A DNA stretch of 6,178 nt from Chromatiales bacterium (lineage in GTDB: Bacteria; Pseudomonadota; Gammaproteobacteria; JACCYU01). The notes below the pieces were generated by a model, which was given only the letters and a program-made list of their open reading frames with translations, ran no database searches and was not told the DNA's origin. This document shows, piece after piece, positions 1 to 5,961 of the stretch. The stretch spans positions 1 through 6,178 of the forward strand of contig JAPSGG010000103.1 of the NCBI GenBank assembly GCA_031177845.1. Direction: 5' to 3'. Each line of letters starts with the position of its first letter. Within the stretch, counting starts at the first letter, position 1. The position numbers were made by a program, and so were the translations under genes.

Positions 1-616
1 TTGTTCCACCGCGCTTGCGCTCTTCCGTGACTTAATCCTGTACCTCTCACCTGTCCTTCCGTTGACGGCGGAGCGAGCGGCGAAATTCCTAAACTTGCCA
101 AGTCTAGAATGGAAAGACGCGTGGAAGCACTTACCAGGAGGTCACCGAATCAGTGCTTACGAACACTTGATGACGCGCATTGAACAGAGCACTATCGACA
201 CCATGATTGAAGCCTCGAAAGAAAGCTATGCGGGCGGTGCACCTGTTAGCGCAAGCACCCAAACGGCGTTAGAGAAAGACCCCATTTCGCCGCAGATTGA
301 GTACCAGGACTTCGCGAAACTGGACCTGCGCCTGGCTGAGATCATTCAGGCGCAGCCGGTCGAGGGCGCTGATAAGCTTTTAAAGCTCCGCATCGATCTG
401 GGCGGCGAGACGCGCACGGTCTTCGCGGGCATTAAGGAAGCCTACACGCCCGAGCAACTCATCGGTCGGCTTACCATCGTGGTTGCCAACCTCGCGCCGC
501 GCAAGATGCGTTTCGGCGTATCGGAAGGCATGGTGCTGGCCGCCGGGCCAGGCGGTAAAGAGATCTTCCTGCTCAAGCCGGATGCCGGTGCGAAGGCGGG
601 GATGCGGGTGAAGTAA
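1..616 (+). CDS. metG: Methionyl-tRNA synthetase, C-terminal part (5' truncated by window edge)
   Basis: This is the C-terminal ~204 residues of MetRS, the enzyme that charges tRNA-Met in the cytoplasm; the full protein is usually about 680 residues, so the catalytic domain and KMSKS loop lie off the left edge. The frame is open from base 2, and the residues before the TTG at 62 (ALALFRDLILYLSPVLP) match the helical anticodon-binding domain, so that TTG is not a real start. A linker (around 200-295) is followed by the EMAPII/Trbp111-like OB-fold tRNA-binding domain at about 296-613, recognisable from DFAKLDLR, the KLLKLRIDLGG strand, VVANLAPRKMRFG and SEGMVLAAGPGG. This fused domain, which dimerises MetRS and helps bind tRNA, is typical of E. 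coli-type MetG. It ends with TAA. Nothing in the visible part looks broken. The next gene is convergent. Confidence 0.96.
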   Translation, partial: CSTALALFRDLILYLSPVLPLTAERAAKFLNLPSLEWKDAWKHLPGGHRISAYEHLMTRIEQSTIDTMIEASKESYAGGAPVSASTQTALEKDPISPQIEYQDFAKLDLRLAEIIQAQPVEGADKLLKLRIDLGGETRTVFAGIKEAYTPEQLIGRLTIVVANLAPRKMRFGVSEGMVLAAGPGGKEIFLLKPDAGAKAGMRVK

Positions 617-844
617 TCGCTAGGCCTCTTGGGCTGGCTTGCATGTGTATCAAGGCACGCTTCGCGTATCCTGACCTGCTATCGGTCCTAGTCTAGCGTA
701 CTAGGCGCTGGAATCCCCCGCTTGCTCTACTCGCCGCTGCCTGTGAAAAAAAGGGGGCAGTCTGTTGGACGCCTTCATTGTTCGAACTGCTACACCTTTC
801 CTCGCGATTCATGGACATCCGGCTTCCTATAATCGCCCAGTACA
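617..844. other. Convergent intergenic gap between metG and panE
   Basis: There are 228 bases without a plausible gene on either strand. The gap holds a perfect 6-bp inverted repeat, CCTAGT (687-692) and ACTAGG (700-705), with a 7-base loop, and a run of seven A (746-752) followed by G5. Read on the minus strand that run is C5T7, about 95 bases past the panE stop. I see no strong GC stem directly before either T run, so I cannot call a convincing intrinsic terminator for metG or the panE cluster. No tRNA-like cloverleaf was found. Confidence 0.5.
687..705. repeat. Short perfect inverted repeat (CTAG-rich hairpin)
   Basis: CCTAGT at 687-692 pairs perfectly with ACTAGG at 700-705 around a 7-base loop that itself contains another CTAG. 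It lies 71 bases after the metG stop, between convergent genes. It could form a small hairpin in either transcript, but it is AT-containing, short and lacks a following U tract, so a terminator role is only a possibility. Seen directly; function unknown. Confidence 0.35.
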
Positions 845-1783
845 CTAGAACTGCAGCTGTCCACGTGCGCGCAGCTCCTGCGGCAGCAGGCTTGCATAGA
901 TCAACTCGTTGATCGGCGTCTCTACACTAGCCTCTCGTCCCAGACGCACTGCGGCGCCAGTCTGCGCCTCAAGCTCGGAAGGCCGCTCCTGCATGATGTC
1001 GCGCTGCATCGAGGCCGTCCCCTTGGCAGGCATCTCATCCAGCAAGGCCATGGTGGTATCGAGCACGTCCGGGGGCAGGACAATCTTGCGCGCCTTTGCG
1101 ACCTTGCAGATTTCCTCCATCGCTTGCCGCAGCATTCGGCGCGTACCGGGCTGAGTCCTAATCACTCCGATGGGTGCCCGCGTGAGCGCGCCCACCCCGC
1201 CCCAAGCGGCGATGAACAGAAATTTCTCCCATAGGGCGGCGTCGATATTGGCTGGAATCTCGACGGTCAGGCCCTGCGCACGCGTAAACGCTTGCTGCAA
1301 CCGCATGATGCGTGCGCTGCGACGATCATCTAGCTCACCGAATTTGATGAACGGCTTTCCCCCAGCATGTTGTACGTGGCCAGGCTCGACAACGAAGGCG
1401 ATGAGGCTGCACAGTCCAGCTAGCACGTGCTCACGACCCAATTCGGCCGCAAGCGTGAGGGGTGCCTCCACGCCGTTCTGTAACGGCACCACGCAGGTTT
1501 GCGGGCCCAGCAGGGGATGCAAGGCTCGCGCGGCTTCCCTCACCTGCCAGGCCTTGACGCAGAGCAGGACGGCGTCCACGCGCCCCACCTGTTTCGGATC
1601 ATCGATCGCTTGCACGGGCTGCAGGACGAAGTCACCTTCGAGGCTTTCCACCCTCAGCCCTTGGGTTTGCAGCGCTTTTAGATGCTTGCCGCGTGCGATG
1701 AACACGATGTCCTCGCCGGCCTGTGCCAGCCGTCCACCGAAGTAACCTCCTACACCGCCCACGCCGAAGATGGCTATGTGCAT
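845..1783 (-). CDS. panE: 2-dehydropantoate 2-reductase family protein (ketopantoate reductase)
   Basis: A 312-residue protein of the PanE/ApbA family, which reduces ketopantoate to pantoate with NADPH in pantothenate/CoA synthesis; E. coli PanE is 303 residues. The N-terminus is a Rossmann fold with GVGGVG at residues 7-12 and the FIARG segment at 28-32. Family residues are present: K77 in CVKAWQV, N103 in PLQNGV, K187 in LWEKF (position of the catalytic lysine) and the acidic S-E-L-E patch at 269-272 (E. coli TEID). The helical C-terminal domain is complete through the TPINELIYASL segment. The ATG at 1783 has GAGGG three bases upstream, a slightly tight but usable ribosome binding site. It is the last gene of a minus-strand cluster, 22 bases after lspA. 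Many genomes carry several PanE-like paralogues, so the exact substrate is inferred rather than shown. Confidence 0.88.
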   Translation of the reverse strand: MHIAIFGVGGVGGYFGGRLAQAGEDIVFIARGKHLKALQTQGLRVESLEGDFVLQPVQAIDDPKQVGRVDAVLLCVKAWQVREAARALHPLLGPQTCVVPLQNGVEAPLTLAAELGREHVLAGLCSLIAFVVEPGHVQHAGGKPFIKFGELDDRRSARIMRLQQAFTRAQGLTVEIPANIDAALWEKFLFIAAWGGVGALTRAPIGVIRTQPGTRRMLRQAMEEICKVAKARKIVLPPDVLDTTMALLDEMPAKGTASMQRDIMQERPSELEAQTGAAVRLGREASVETPINELIYASLLPQELRARGQLQF

Positions 1784-1786
1784 AGG

Positions 1787-1791
1787 CCCTC
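1787..1791 (-). promoter_or_regulatory. Ribosome binding site of panE
   Basis: On the minus strand the bases read TGAGGGCCT then ATG, with a GAGGG core at 1791-1787. It sits in the 22-base gap after the lspA stop and supports the ATG at 1783 as the start, with panE translated independently from a shared transcript. Confidence 0.6.
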
Positions 1792-1805
1792 ACATGAATG
1801 GCGGA

Positions 1806-2297
1806 TCATTGATGGATGCGCCGGCTAAGAAGTGAATACAACAGCATCGCTGCGCCGCATGCGATCGCCGCGTCGGCGAGATTGAAGATCATCAGATGAA
1901 GCGGCGTGATCCCGATGTTGATGAAATCCAGCACGCGGCCGTCGTGCAGCAGCCGATCGATGATGTTGCTCAAGCTGCCGCCGGCGATCAGTGATCCCGC
2001 GATGACTTGCATTGGCTTGAGGCCCGGTCGGACCAATATGAATACGATCAGACCCGCCACGAAAAGGGCGACGACAACCGTGAATGCCCAGAATCGCAGC
2101 GCCTCGGGCAAGTCGTCCCCCAGGCTCATGAACGTGCCGGCATTTTCCCAGTGACTGAGCCGCAAAAGATCATTGTAAAAGTACTGCGGTGTCGAACCCG
2201 CAAGATTCTTACGGACAATGACCTTGGCGCCCAGATCAGCAGCGATGCATAGACATATCATCACCGCCACGAGAGTCGTCTGGCGCATCGGGAACAC
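1806..2297 (-). CDS. lspA: Lipoprotein signal peptidase (signal peptidase II), divergent type
   Basis: A 163-residue inner-membrane protein with the layout of LspA, the aspartyl protease that removes signal peptides from prolipoproteins. Four hydrophobic helices are visible at about residues 7-28, 70-89, 95-113 and 135-157. The conserved boxes are all there: D21 and K25 of the N-terminal D-x3-K; ENAGTFMSLG (51-60), matching the usual N-x-G-A-x-F-S; AGGSLSNIIDRLLHDG (105-120); and VLDFI with D124 plus FNLAD with D142, the catalytic aspartate pair. The GTF-M-SLG and GGSLSN versions differ from the common GAAFS and GGALGN, suggesting a divergent paralogue rather than the ileS-linked housekeeping copy, which is not visible here. 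The GTG at 2297 lies 4 bases after the cinA stop; an ATG at 2288, three codons in, is an equally good start. Neither has a strong Shine-Dalgarno sequence, so coupling to cinA translation is likely. Confidence 0.87.
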   Translation of the reverse strand: MFPMRQTTLVAVMICLCIAADLGAKVIVRKNLAGSTPQYFYNDLLRLSHWENAGTFMSLGDDLPEALRFWAFTVVVALFVAGLIVFILVRPGLKPMQVIAGSLIAGGSLSNIIDRLLHDGRVLDFINIGITPLHLMIFNLADAAIACGAAMLLYSLLSRRIHQ

Positions 2298-2301
2298 CGC
2301 G

Positions 2302-3537
2302 CTAGGACGCTGCTAGCCGTAGCCTTAACAGATTCAGCAGATTGATCGTCGCAAACTGGCGTACGCGCTCGCGGTCGCCCGGCAGGCGCATGGATCGTGT
2401 CTCGGCGTTATTGCCGCCAGCGACACTCAGAAATACCGTACTCACGGCGGGCGTGGATGGCGCCGGTGGGCGAGCCACAACGGTTGCAGCCAGGCCAGTG
2501 TCGGATCGAAACAGACGGCATGCGGCAAGCGCCAAGGTCTCGGCAGCTGCTTCAGGCTCCATAGGCCAGGCAGGAGTACTCAGCAGTTCAGACACGGTCT
2601 CATCCGATCCAAGCACGATGCTTCCCCGCAGCACCTCATCCGCATAGGGCTCGGCAGTCAGCCGCGCGCTCAGCAATCCGCCGGTGAACGTTTCGGCCAC
2701 GGCGAGCGTCAGATCGCGCTCGCGGAGCCACTCAATCACCACCGATTCCATTGTCTGTCCATCCACCCCGAACACCAGATTGCCGAGGATGGCGCGCAGG
2801 CGCTTATCCTCTTCGTCCAATATCCGCAACGCCGTGTTCCGATCGCCACCCTTGGCCGTGATTCGCACTTTGATGCCCTCGATGCCGCTCGCCAGAAACG
2901 CAAGCGTGGGATTGCCGATGCGATCCAATTCGGTGATCCGTGGGGCCAGCAGCTCGGCGAGCCCCGATTCGGATTGCCCCCACGTGCGCAGGGTACGGCT
3001 CGCGATGACTGCGGCACTGCCCGCACGTTTTTGCAGATCGGGAATGACATGGCCTTTGACCATCTCCTGCATCTCATAAGGCACGCCCGGCACGGCATAG
3101 ATGATCTTCTCGCCCACTGGGCAAATGAGTCCCGGTGCAGTGCCGGGCATTTGCGGGATGATGGAAGCGCCTTCAGGCACATCCGCCTGGCGCAGGTTAC
3201 TCAGCGGCATCTCGCGGCCGCGAGACACAAAGCGTTCCCGGACGCGCTGCGCGAGAGACTCATCCCGCACCAGTGGCGCGCCCATGACGGCGGCGATGGC
3301 CTCGCGCGTGATGTCGTCATGCGTAGGACCGAGTCCGCCGCAAACGATCACCGCGTCACTGCGACCTAGCGTAATGCGCAACGCGTCCATCATGCGCGCG
3401 AGATTGTCGCCGACATGCGTATGGTAATAGCTGTCGATGCCGGCCAGCGCTAGCTGCTCACCGATCCAAGCCGAATTCGTGTCCACAATCTGACCGAGCA
3501 ACAACTCCGTACCAATGGCGATGACTTCACAGCGCAT
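2302..3537 (-). CDS. cinA: CinA-family protein: intact N-terminal MoCF-like domain, degenerate NMN deamidase-like C-terminal domain
   Basis: A 411-residue protein with CinA architecture and normal length. The N-terminal molybdopterin-binding-like (COG1058) domain, residues 1-170, is well conserved: IGTELLLGQ (8-16), VDTNS, GGLGPTHDD (67-75), GTAPG (132-136) and PGVPYEM (150-156). In related proteins this domain has ADP-ribose pyrophosphatase activity. A middle segment follows (about 175-255). The C-terminal domain (about 262-411) occupies the position of NMN deamidase (PncC), which recycles NMN to nicotinate mononucleotide, but it has lost the signature: ESCTGG is ETFTGG (282-287), the tyrosine/lysine segment after it reads IVLGSDETV with no lysine, and TGIAGP is VARPPAPS. 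I infer that the deamidase half is inactive. The ATG at 3537 is the only sensible start, with only a weak GGG upstream. It is first in the cluster, 4 bases ahead of lspA, so a cluster promoter should lie in 3538-3685. Confidence 0.92.
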   Translation of the reverse strand: MRCEVIAIGTELLLGQIVDTNSAWIGEQLALAGIDSYYHTHVGDNLARMMDALRITLGRSDAVIVCGGLGPTHDDITREAIAAVMGAPLVRDESLAQRVRERFVSRGREMPLSNLRQADVPEGASIIPQMPGTAPGLICPVGEKIIYAVPGVPYEMQEMVKGHVIPDLQKRAGSAAVIASRTLRTWGQSESGLAELLAPRITELDRIGNPTLAFLASGIEGIKVRITAKGGDRNTALRILDEEDKRLRAILGNLVFGVDGQTMESVVIEWLRERDLTLAVAETFTGGLLSARLTAEPYADEVLRGSIVLGSDETVSELLSTPAWPMEPEAAAETLALAACRLFRSDTGLAATVVARPPAPSTPAVSTVFLSVAGGNNAETRSMRLPGDRERVRQFATINLLNLLRLRLAAS

Positions 3538-3685
3538 GAGTAACCCAATTGAACATCGCAGGTTTTGCGGACTGACTGCAATGATAGCCCATACGAGTGA
3601 AACTTTTTCTATCGAGAGTCATCGGAAAAAGAAAAGCAGGGAGGATTCACTCACTTATTCAATCAATAACCAATGAGAAGACCTC
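3538..3685. other. Divergent intergenic region, cinA and PRC-barrel locus
   Basis: A 148-base AT-richer region that should hold promoters for both directions. It has a 7-bp inverted repeat, CTTTTTC (3603-3609) and GAAAAAG (3625-3631), extended by CGA/TCG (3613-3615 with 3622-3624). A strong Shine-Dalgarno-like AGGGAGG (3638-3644) on the + strand has no ATG, GTG or TTG at a usable distance. A weaker GAGAAG (3675-3680) sits five bases before the ATG at 3686. A minus-strand TATCAT (3586-3581) could be a -10 for cinA, but I see no matching -35, so no promoter is called. Confidence 0.45.
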
Positions 3686-4177
3686 ATGAGCCTTACCCGC
3701 AGGAATGCAACTACCGCACACCATCTCGAAGGCCGCTATCCGTTGCAGCAGTCGCCACATTTGCCGCTCAGCGGCTCGCTTGCATACGCCGCCGATGAAG
3801 ACCTCACCGTCACTGCGGAAGAGATGAAAAAGCCGGGACGGCCGGAGCGCTACACTGAGGCGCCGACCGCGCTCTACCAGATGAGCGTGGCAGACTTCGC
3901 GAGCGTGGAGTTCGTTACCCATGCCGGCAAAGCGGTTGACAAGATTGATAAAGTAGTGACCGATACGCGCGAAACCCGCGGCGAAGCGATCATCACACTG
4001 CAGGACGGCGGCAAAATCGCCGTGCCGCTGGGCCAGCTGCGTATAAAGAACGACAAGATAGCGCTGCCTGCCCGCATGATGGGTCATCGGTCGGAAATCG
4101 AGGCGGCACATTTATCTCTTGCAGCAAGACCCTCTGCAGTCCCCACCCGGCTTCGAAAAGCTGGTCGGCAATCTTGA
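3686..4177 (+). pseudogene. Broken gene for a PRC-barrel-like exported protein (signal peptide out of frame, 3' end lost)
   Basis: The open frame encodes 163 residues. Residues 37-140 (ADEDLTVTAEEMKK to RSEIEA) look like a real small periplasmic protein with a PRC-barrel-like fold: DFASVEFVTHAGKAVDKIDKV, then GEAIITL, then KIAVPLGQLRIKNDKIALPA. Directly before ADEDL is LAYA, a good signal-peptidase cleavage site, yet residues 11-29 are not hydrophobic. The missing hydrophobic stretch (RRPLSVAAVATFAA) is present one frame over at 3727-3768 and rejoins this frame if one base near 3769 is skipped. That other frame opens with an ATG at 3673. At the far end the family sequence stops at about 4105 and runs into a YoeB toxin remnant, so the last ~23 residues are out-of-frame toxin sequence. 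GAGAAG five bases upstream supports the ATG at 3686. Calling it a pseudogene is inference; a sequencing error could explain the first defect but not the second. Confidence 0.6.
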
Positions 4178-4283
4178 TGGCTTCTATTCCCGTCGCATCA
4201 ACATCCAGCATCGTCTGGTCTATCACATAGACCCTGAGCATAACGCCGTGCATACCCTCCGCATGTGGACGCATTGCGAATGA
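4107..4283 (+). pseudogene. Remnant of a YoeB/Txe-family mRNA interferase toxin (5' truncated)
   Basis: A frame from 4107 to the TGA at 4281-4283 encodes about 58 residues matching the C-terminal two thirds of YoeB/Txe toxins (usually about 84-90 residues), which cleave mRNA at the ribosome. Recognisable parts are LLQQDPLQSPPGFEKLVGNL, SRRINIQHRLVY and the terminal VHTLRMWTHCE. By alignment to E. coli YoeB the active-site Glu (FEKL), Arg (HRLVY) and His (THCE) are kept, but the final catalytic Tyr (Y84) is Cys. The first ~28 residues are missing: going upstream, toxin similarity ends at about 4107-4116, where the PRC-barrel sequence begins, and the frame closes at a TGA (4077). No ATG or GTG start precedes the conserved part, and no YefM-like antitoxin is present. 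It is very probably inactive. Its TGA overlaps the ATG of the next gene (ATGA). Confidence 0.82.
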
Positions 4284-4777
4284 CTGCTCTACTAAAAATC
4301 ATCTCCGGCGGCCAAACCGGCGTGGATCGCGCGGCGCTGGATGCGGCGATGGCGGCCGGCATATCTGTGGGTGGCTGGTGCACCAAGGGTCGGCGCGCAG
4401 AGGATGGCGCAATTACGGATTGCTATCCGCTAACGGAGACACCCTCGCGCGTTTATCGCCAGCGCACCGAGTGGAACGTACGCGATGCGGACGGCACGCT
4501 GGTTCTTTACTGGGGCGAGTTGCAGAATGGCACGCTGCTGACGGTGAACCTGGCGCGGGACAAGTATCGGCGCCCGCTGCTGCTCGTCAATCTGCTGGAG
4601 CCGATCGAACCAAGACTGATAGTCGACTGGGTCAACCAGAATGACATCAAAACGTTGAACATCGCCGGGCCACGTGAAAGTTCGCGAATGGGAATTTATT
4701 GGATGGCGCGGGTCTATTTGGAAAGGGTATTTGCATTGAGAGGCGTAAGCCATGCCGGTAAGGGAAGTTCTCACTGA
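4280..4777 (+). CDS. Circularly permuted YpsA-type SLOG family protein ('putative molybdenum carrier')
   Basis: A 165-residue Rossmann-like protein of the cpYpsA branch of the SLOG superfamily, thought to bind nucleotide-derived ligands; the 'molybdenum carrier' name comes from a fold resemblance. Motifs from the ATG: ISGGQTGVDRAALD (8-21), GGWCTKGRRAEDG (31-43), YPLTE (49-53), RTEWNVRDADGTL (62-74), NGTLLT (83-88) and LNIAGPRES (126-134), in the family order and at the usual length. I chose the ATG at 4280 because the family begins just before KIISGGQTG; a GTG at 4265 would add five residues. The ATG shares bases with the stop of the YoeB remnant. No clear Shine-Dalgarno is visible. The 3' end overlaps rtcB by 26 bases, so the two are almost certainly co-transcribed. 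Ligand and biochemical role are unknown; a link to RNA repair is inferred from the neighbour only. Confidence 0.87.
   Translation: MTALLKIISGGQTGVDRAALDAAMAAGISVGGWCTKGRRAEDGAITDCYPLTETPSRVYRQRTEWNVRDADGTLVLYWGELQNGTLLTVNLARDKYRRPLLLVNLLEPIEPRLIVDWVNQNDIKTLNIAGPRESSRMGIYWMARVYLERVFALRGVSHAGKGSSH
4738..4743 (+). promoter_or_regulatory. Ribosome binding site of rtcB inside cpYpsA
   Basis: GAGAGG lies 8 bases before the ATG at 4752 and within the coding sequence of the upstream SLOG gene. It fixes the rtcB start and shows that rtcB translation begins before the upstream gene ends. Confidence 0.65.
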
Positions 4778-5927
4778 AGGTAGCGTGCCGGTCAAGATCT
4801 ATACCGACACAATCGCTCAGAACGCGCGCCAGCAGCTCGTGAACGTCTCGCAACTGCCCTTCATTCATCATCACGTGGCGGCGATGCCGGACGTGCATTA
4901 CGGCATCGGCGCGACCGTGGGTTCGGTGATCCCGACCGACGGTGCAGTGATCCCGGCGGCGGTGGGCGTCGATATCGGCTGCGGAATGAACGCAGTGCGT
5001 TTGTCGCTGAAGGCGAGCTATCTGCCCGACAGCCTCTCGCGTATTCGCGCCGCGATCGAGCGCGCCGTGCCAGTCGGCTTCGCGGGCCATCGTCCCGGCA
5101 AGTGGTGTGAGGGGGGCGTGCGAAGGGTCGCCGGCGGGCTCAAGCCCATCCAGGACAAATATCCGCAGATCCAGGCGGACTGGCAGGGCCAGATGGGCAG
5201 TCTGGGCGGCGGCAACCACTTCATCGAGCTATGCCTGGACGAAAACCAGGACCTGTGGATCATGCTGCACTCGGGATCACGCGGCATCGGCAACCGCATT
5301 GGGACGTTCTTCATTGAGCTCGCCAAGAAGGATATGGAGCGGTGGGACATCCATCTTCCCGACCGGAATCTCGCCTACTTCCCGGAGGGAAGCGAGCATT
5401 TCGGGGACTACATGCAGGCCGTGAGCTGGGCCCAGAACTACGCGCTGGAGAACCGCTGCCAGATGATGCGCCTGATCGCCGAGGCGATTGCTAAGCAACT
5501 ACCGCCGTTCGAGATCACGCAGGAGGCCATCAACTGCCATCACAACTATGTCGCGAGTGAGCACCACTACGGCAAGGACGTCTGGATCACGCGCAAGGGC
5601 GCCATCCGCGCGCGCGAGGGGGACCTCGGCATCATTCCCGGCAGCATGGGCGCGAGATCTTATATCGTGCGCGGCAAGGGTAACCCCGAATCGTTCTGCT
5701 CCTGCGCGCACGGTGCAGGCCGCCTAATGAGCCGTGGCGAAGCGAAGCGGCGCTTCAGCCTGCAGGACCTCGCTGCCCAGACGCAAGGTGTGGAATGCCG
5801 CAAGGATAAAGGCGTGCTGGATGAGATCCCCGGCGCTTATAAGGACATCGACGCGGTCATGGCCAACCAAACCGATCTGGTCGACGTAGTGCATGTACTC
5901 AAGCAAGTGCTGACGGTGAAGGGGTAA
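4752..5927 (+). CDS. rtcB: RtcB-family RNA ligase (3'-phosphate / 5'-OH RNA splicing and repair)
   Basis: A 391-residue cytoplasmic ligase (E. coli RtcB is 408) that uses GTP and Mn2+ to join RNA 2',3'-cyclic phosphate or 3'-phosphate ends to 5'-OH ends. All expected active-site residues can be placed: D74 and C77 in VGVDIGCGM, H156 in GGGNHFIE, H173 in LHSGSRGIG, H264 in NCHHNY, and the histidine that becomes guanylylated, H320 in CAHGAGRLMSR. The GSMGARSYIVRGKGN segment (297-311) and the C-terminal VKG are also family hallmarks. It therefore looks fully active. The ATG at 4752 is supported by GAGAGG 8 bases upstream and overlaps cpYpsA by 26 bases. No rtcA, archease, prfH or rtcR is visible beside it, so the usual RNA-repair partners are replaced here by a SLOG protein. 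Confidence 0.96.
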   Translation: MPVREVLTEGSVPVKIYTDTIAQNARQQLVNVSQLPFIHHHVAAMPDVHYGIGATVGSVIPTDGAVIPAAVGVDIGCGMNAVRLSLKASYLPDSLSRIRAAIERAVPVGFAGHRPGKWCEGGVRRVAGGLKPIQDKYPQIQADWQGQMGSLGGGNHFIELCLDENQDLWIMLHSGSRGIGNRIGTFFIELAKKDMERWDIHLPDRNLAYFPEGSEHFGDYMQAVSWAQNYALENRCQMMRLIAEAIAKQLPPFEITQEAINCHHNYVASEHHYGKDVWITRKGAIRAREGDLGIIPGSMGARSYIVRGKGNPESFCSCAHGAGRLMSRGEAKRRFSLQDLAAQTQGVECRKDKGVLDEIPGAYKDIDAVMANQTDLVDVVHVLKQVLTVKG

Positions 5928-5961
5928 ACCATTTCTAGACTGATGCAGCAGAAAAATACTT

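Noticed and set aside
62..64. TTG at 62 as a true start codon
   Set aside because: The frame is open to the window edge and the residues before it match the MetRS anticodon-binding domain, so this is the interior of a longer gene.
737..760. CTGCC...GGCAG hairpin with an A run as an intrinsic terminator
   Set aside because: The A/T run lies in the loop rather than after the stem, and the 5-bp stem with a 14-base loop is too weak.
768..800. tRNA-like T-loop (GTTCGAAC) between metG and panE
   Set aside because: The flanking bases do not form a T-arm stem and no acceptor or anticodon arms can be drawn around it.
1170..1745. Long + strand open frame opposite panE (191 codons)
   Set aside because: It is antisense to a well-supported PanE family gene. 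The translation is rich in Ser, Arg, Pro and Cys with no recognisable motif, as expected of a shadow frame in GC-rich DNA.
2736..3182. Minus-strand frame overlapping cinA in another phase (148 codons)
   Set aside because: It lies wholly inside cinA, its composition is Arg/Ser/Trp/Cys-rich, and the CinA motifs are in the other frame.
3659..4111. Minus-strand 150-codon frame opposite the PRC-barrel locus
   Set aside because: The + strand protein has clear domain-like strands (KIAVPLGQLRIKNDKIALPA) and a cleavage site, while the antisense product shows no family features.
4265..4279. GTG at 4265 as start of the SLOG gene
   Set aside because: It would add only five non-conserved residues and overlap the toxin remnant further. 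The ATG at 4280 fits the family N-terminus and gives an ATGA overlap.
4647..5219. Minus-strand 190-codon frame opposite rtcB
   Set aside because: It is antisense to the highly conserved N-terminal half of RtcB. The His/Arg/Asp-rich composition is the typical mirror of that sequence.
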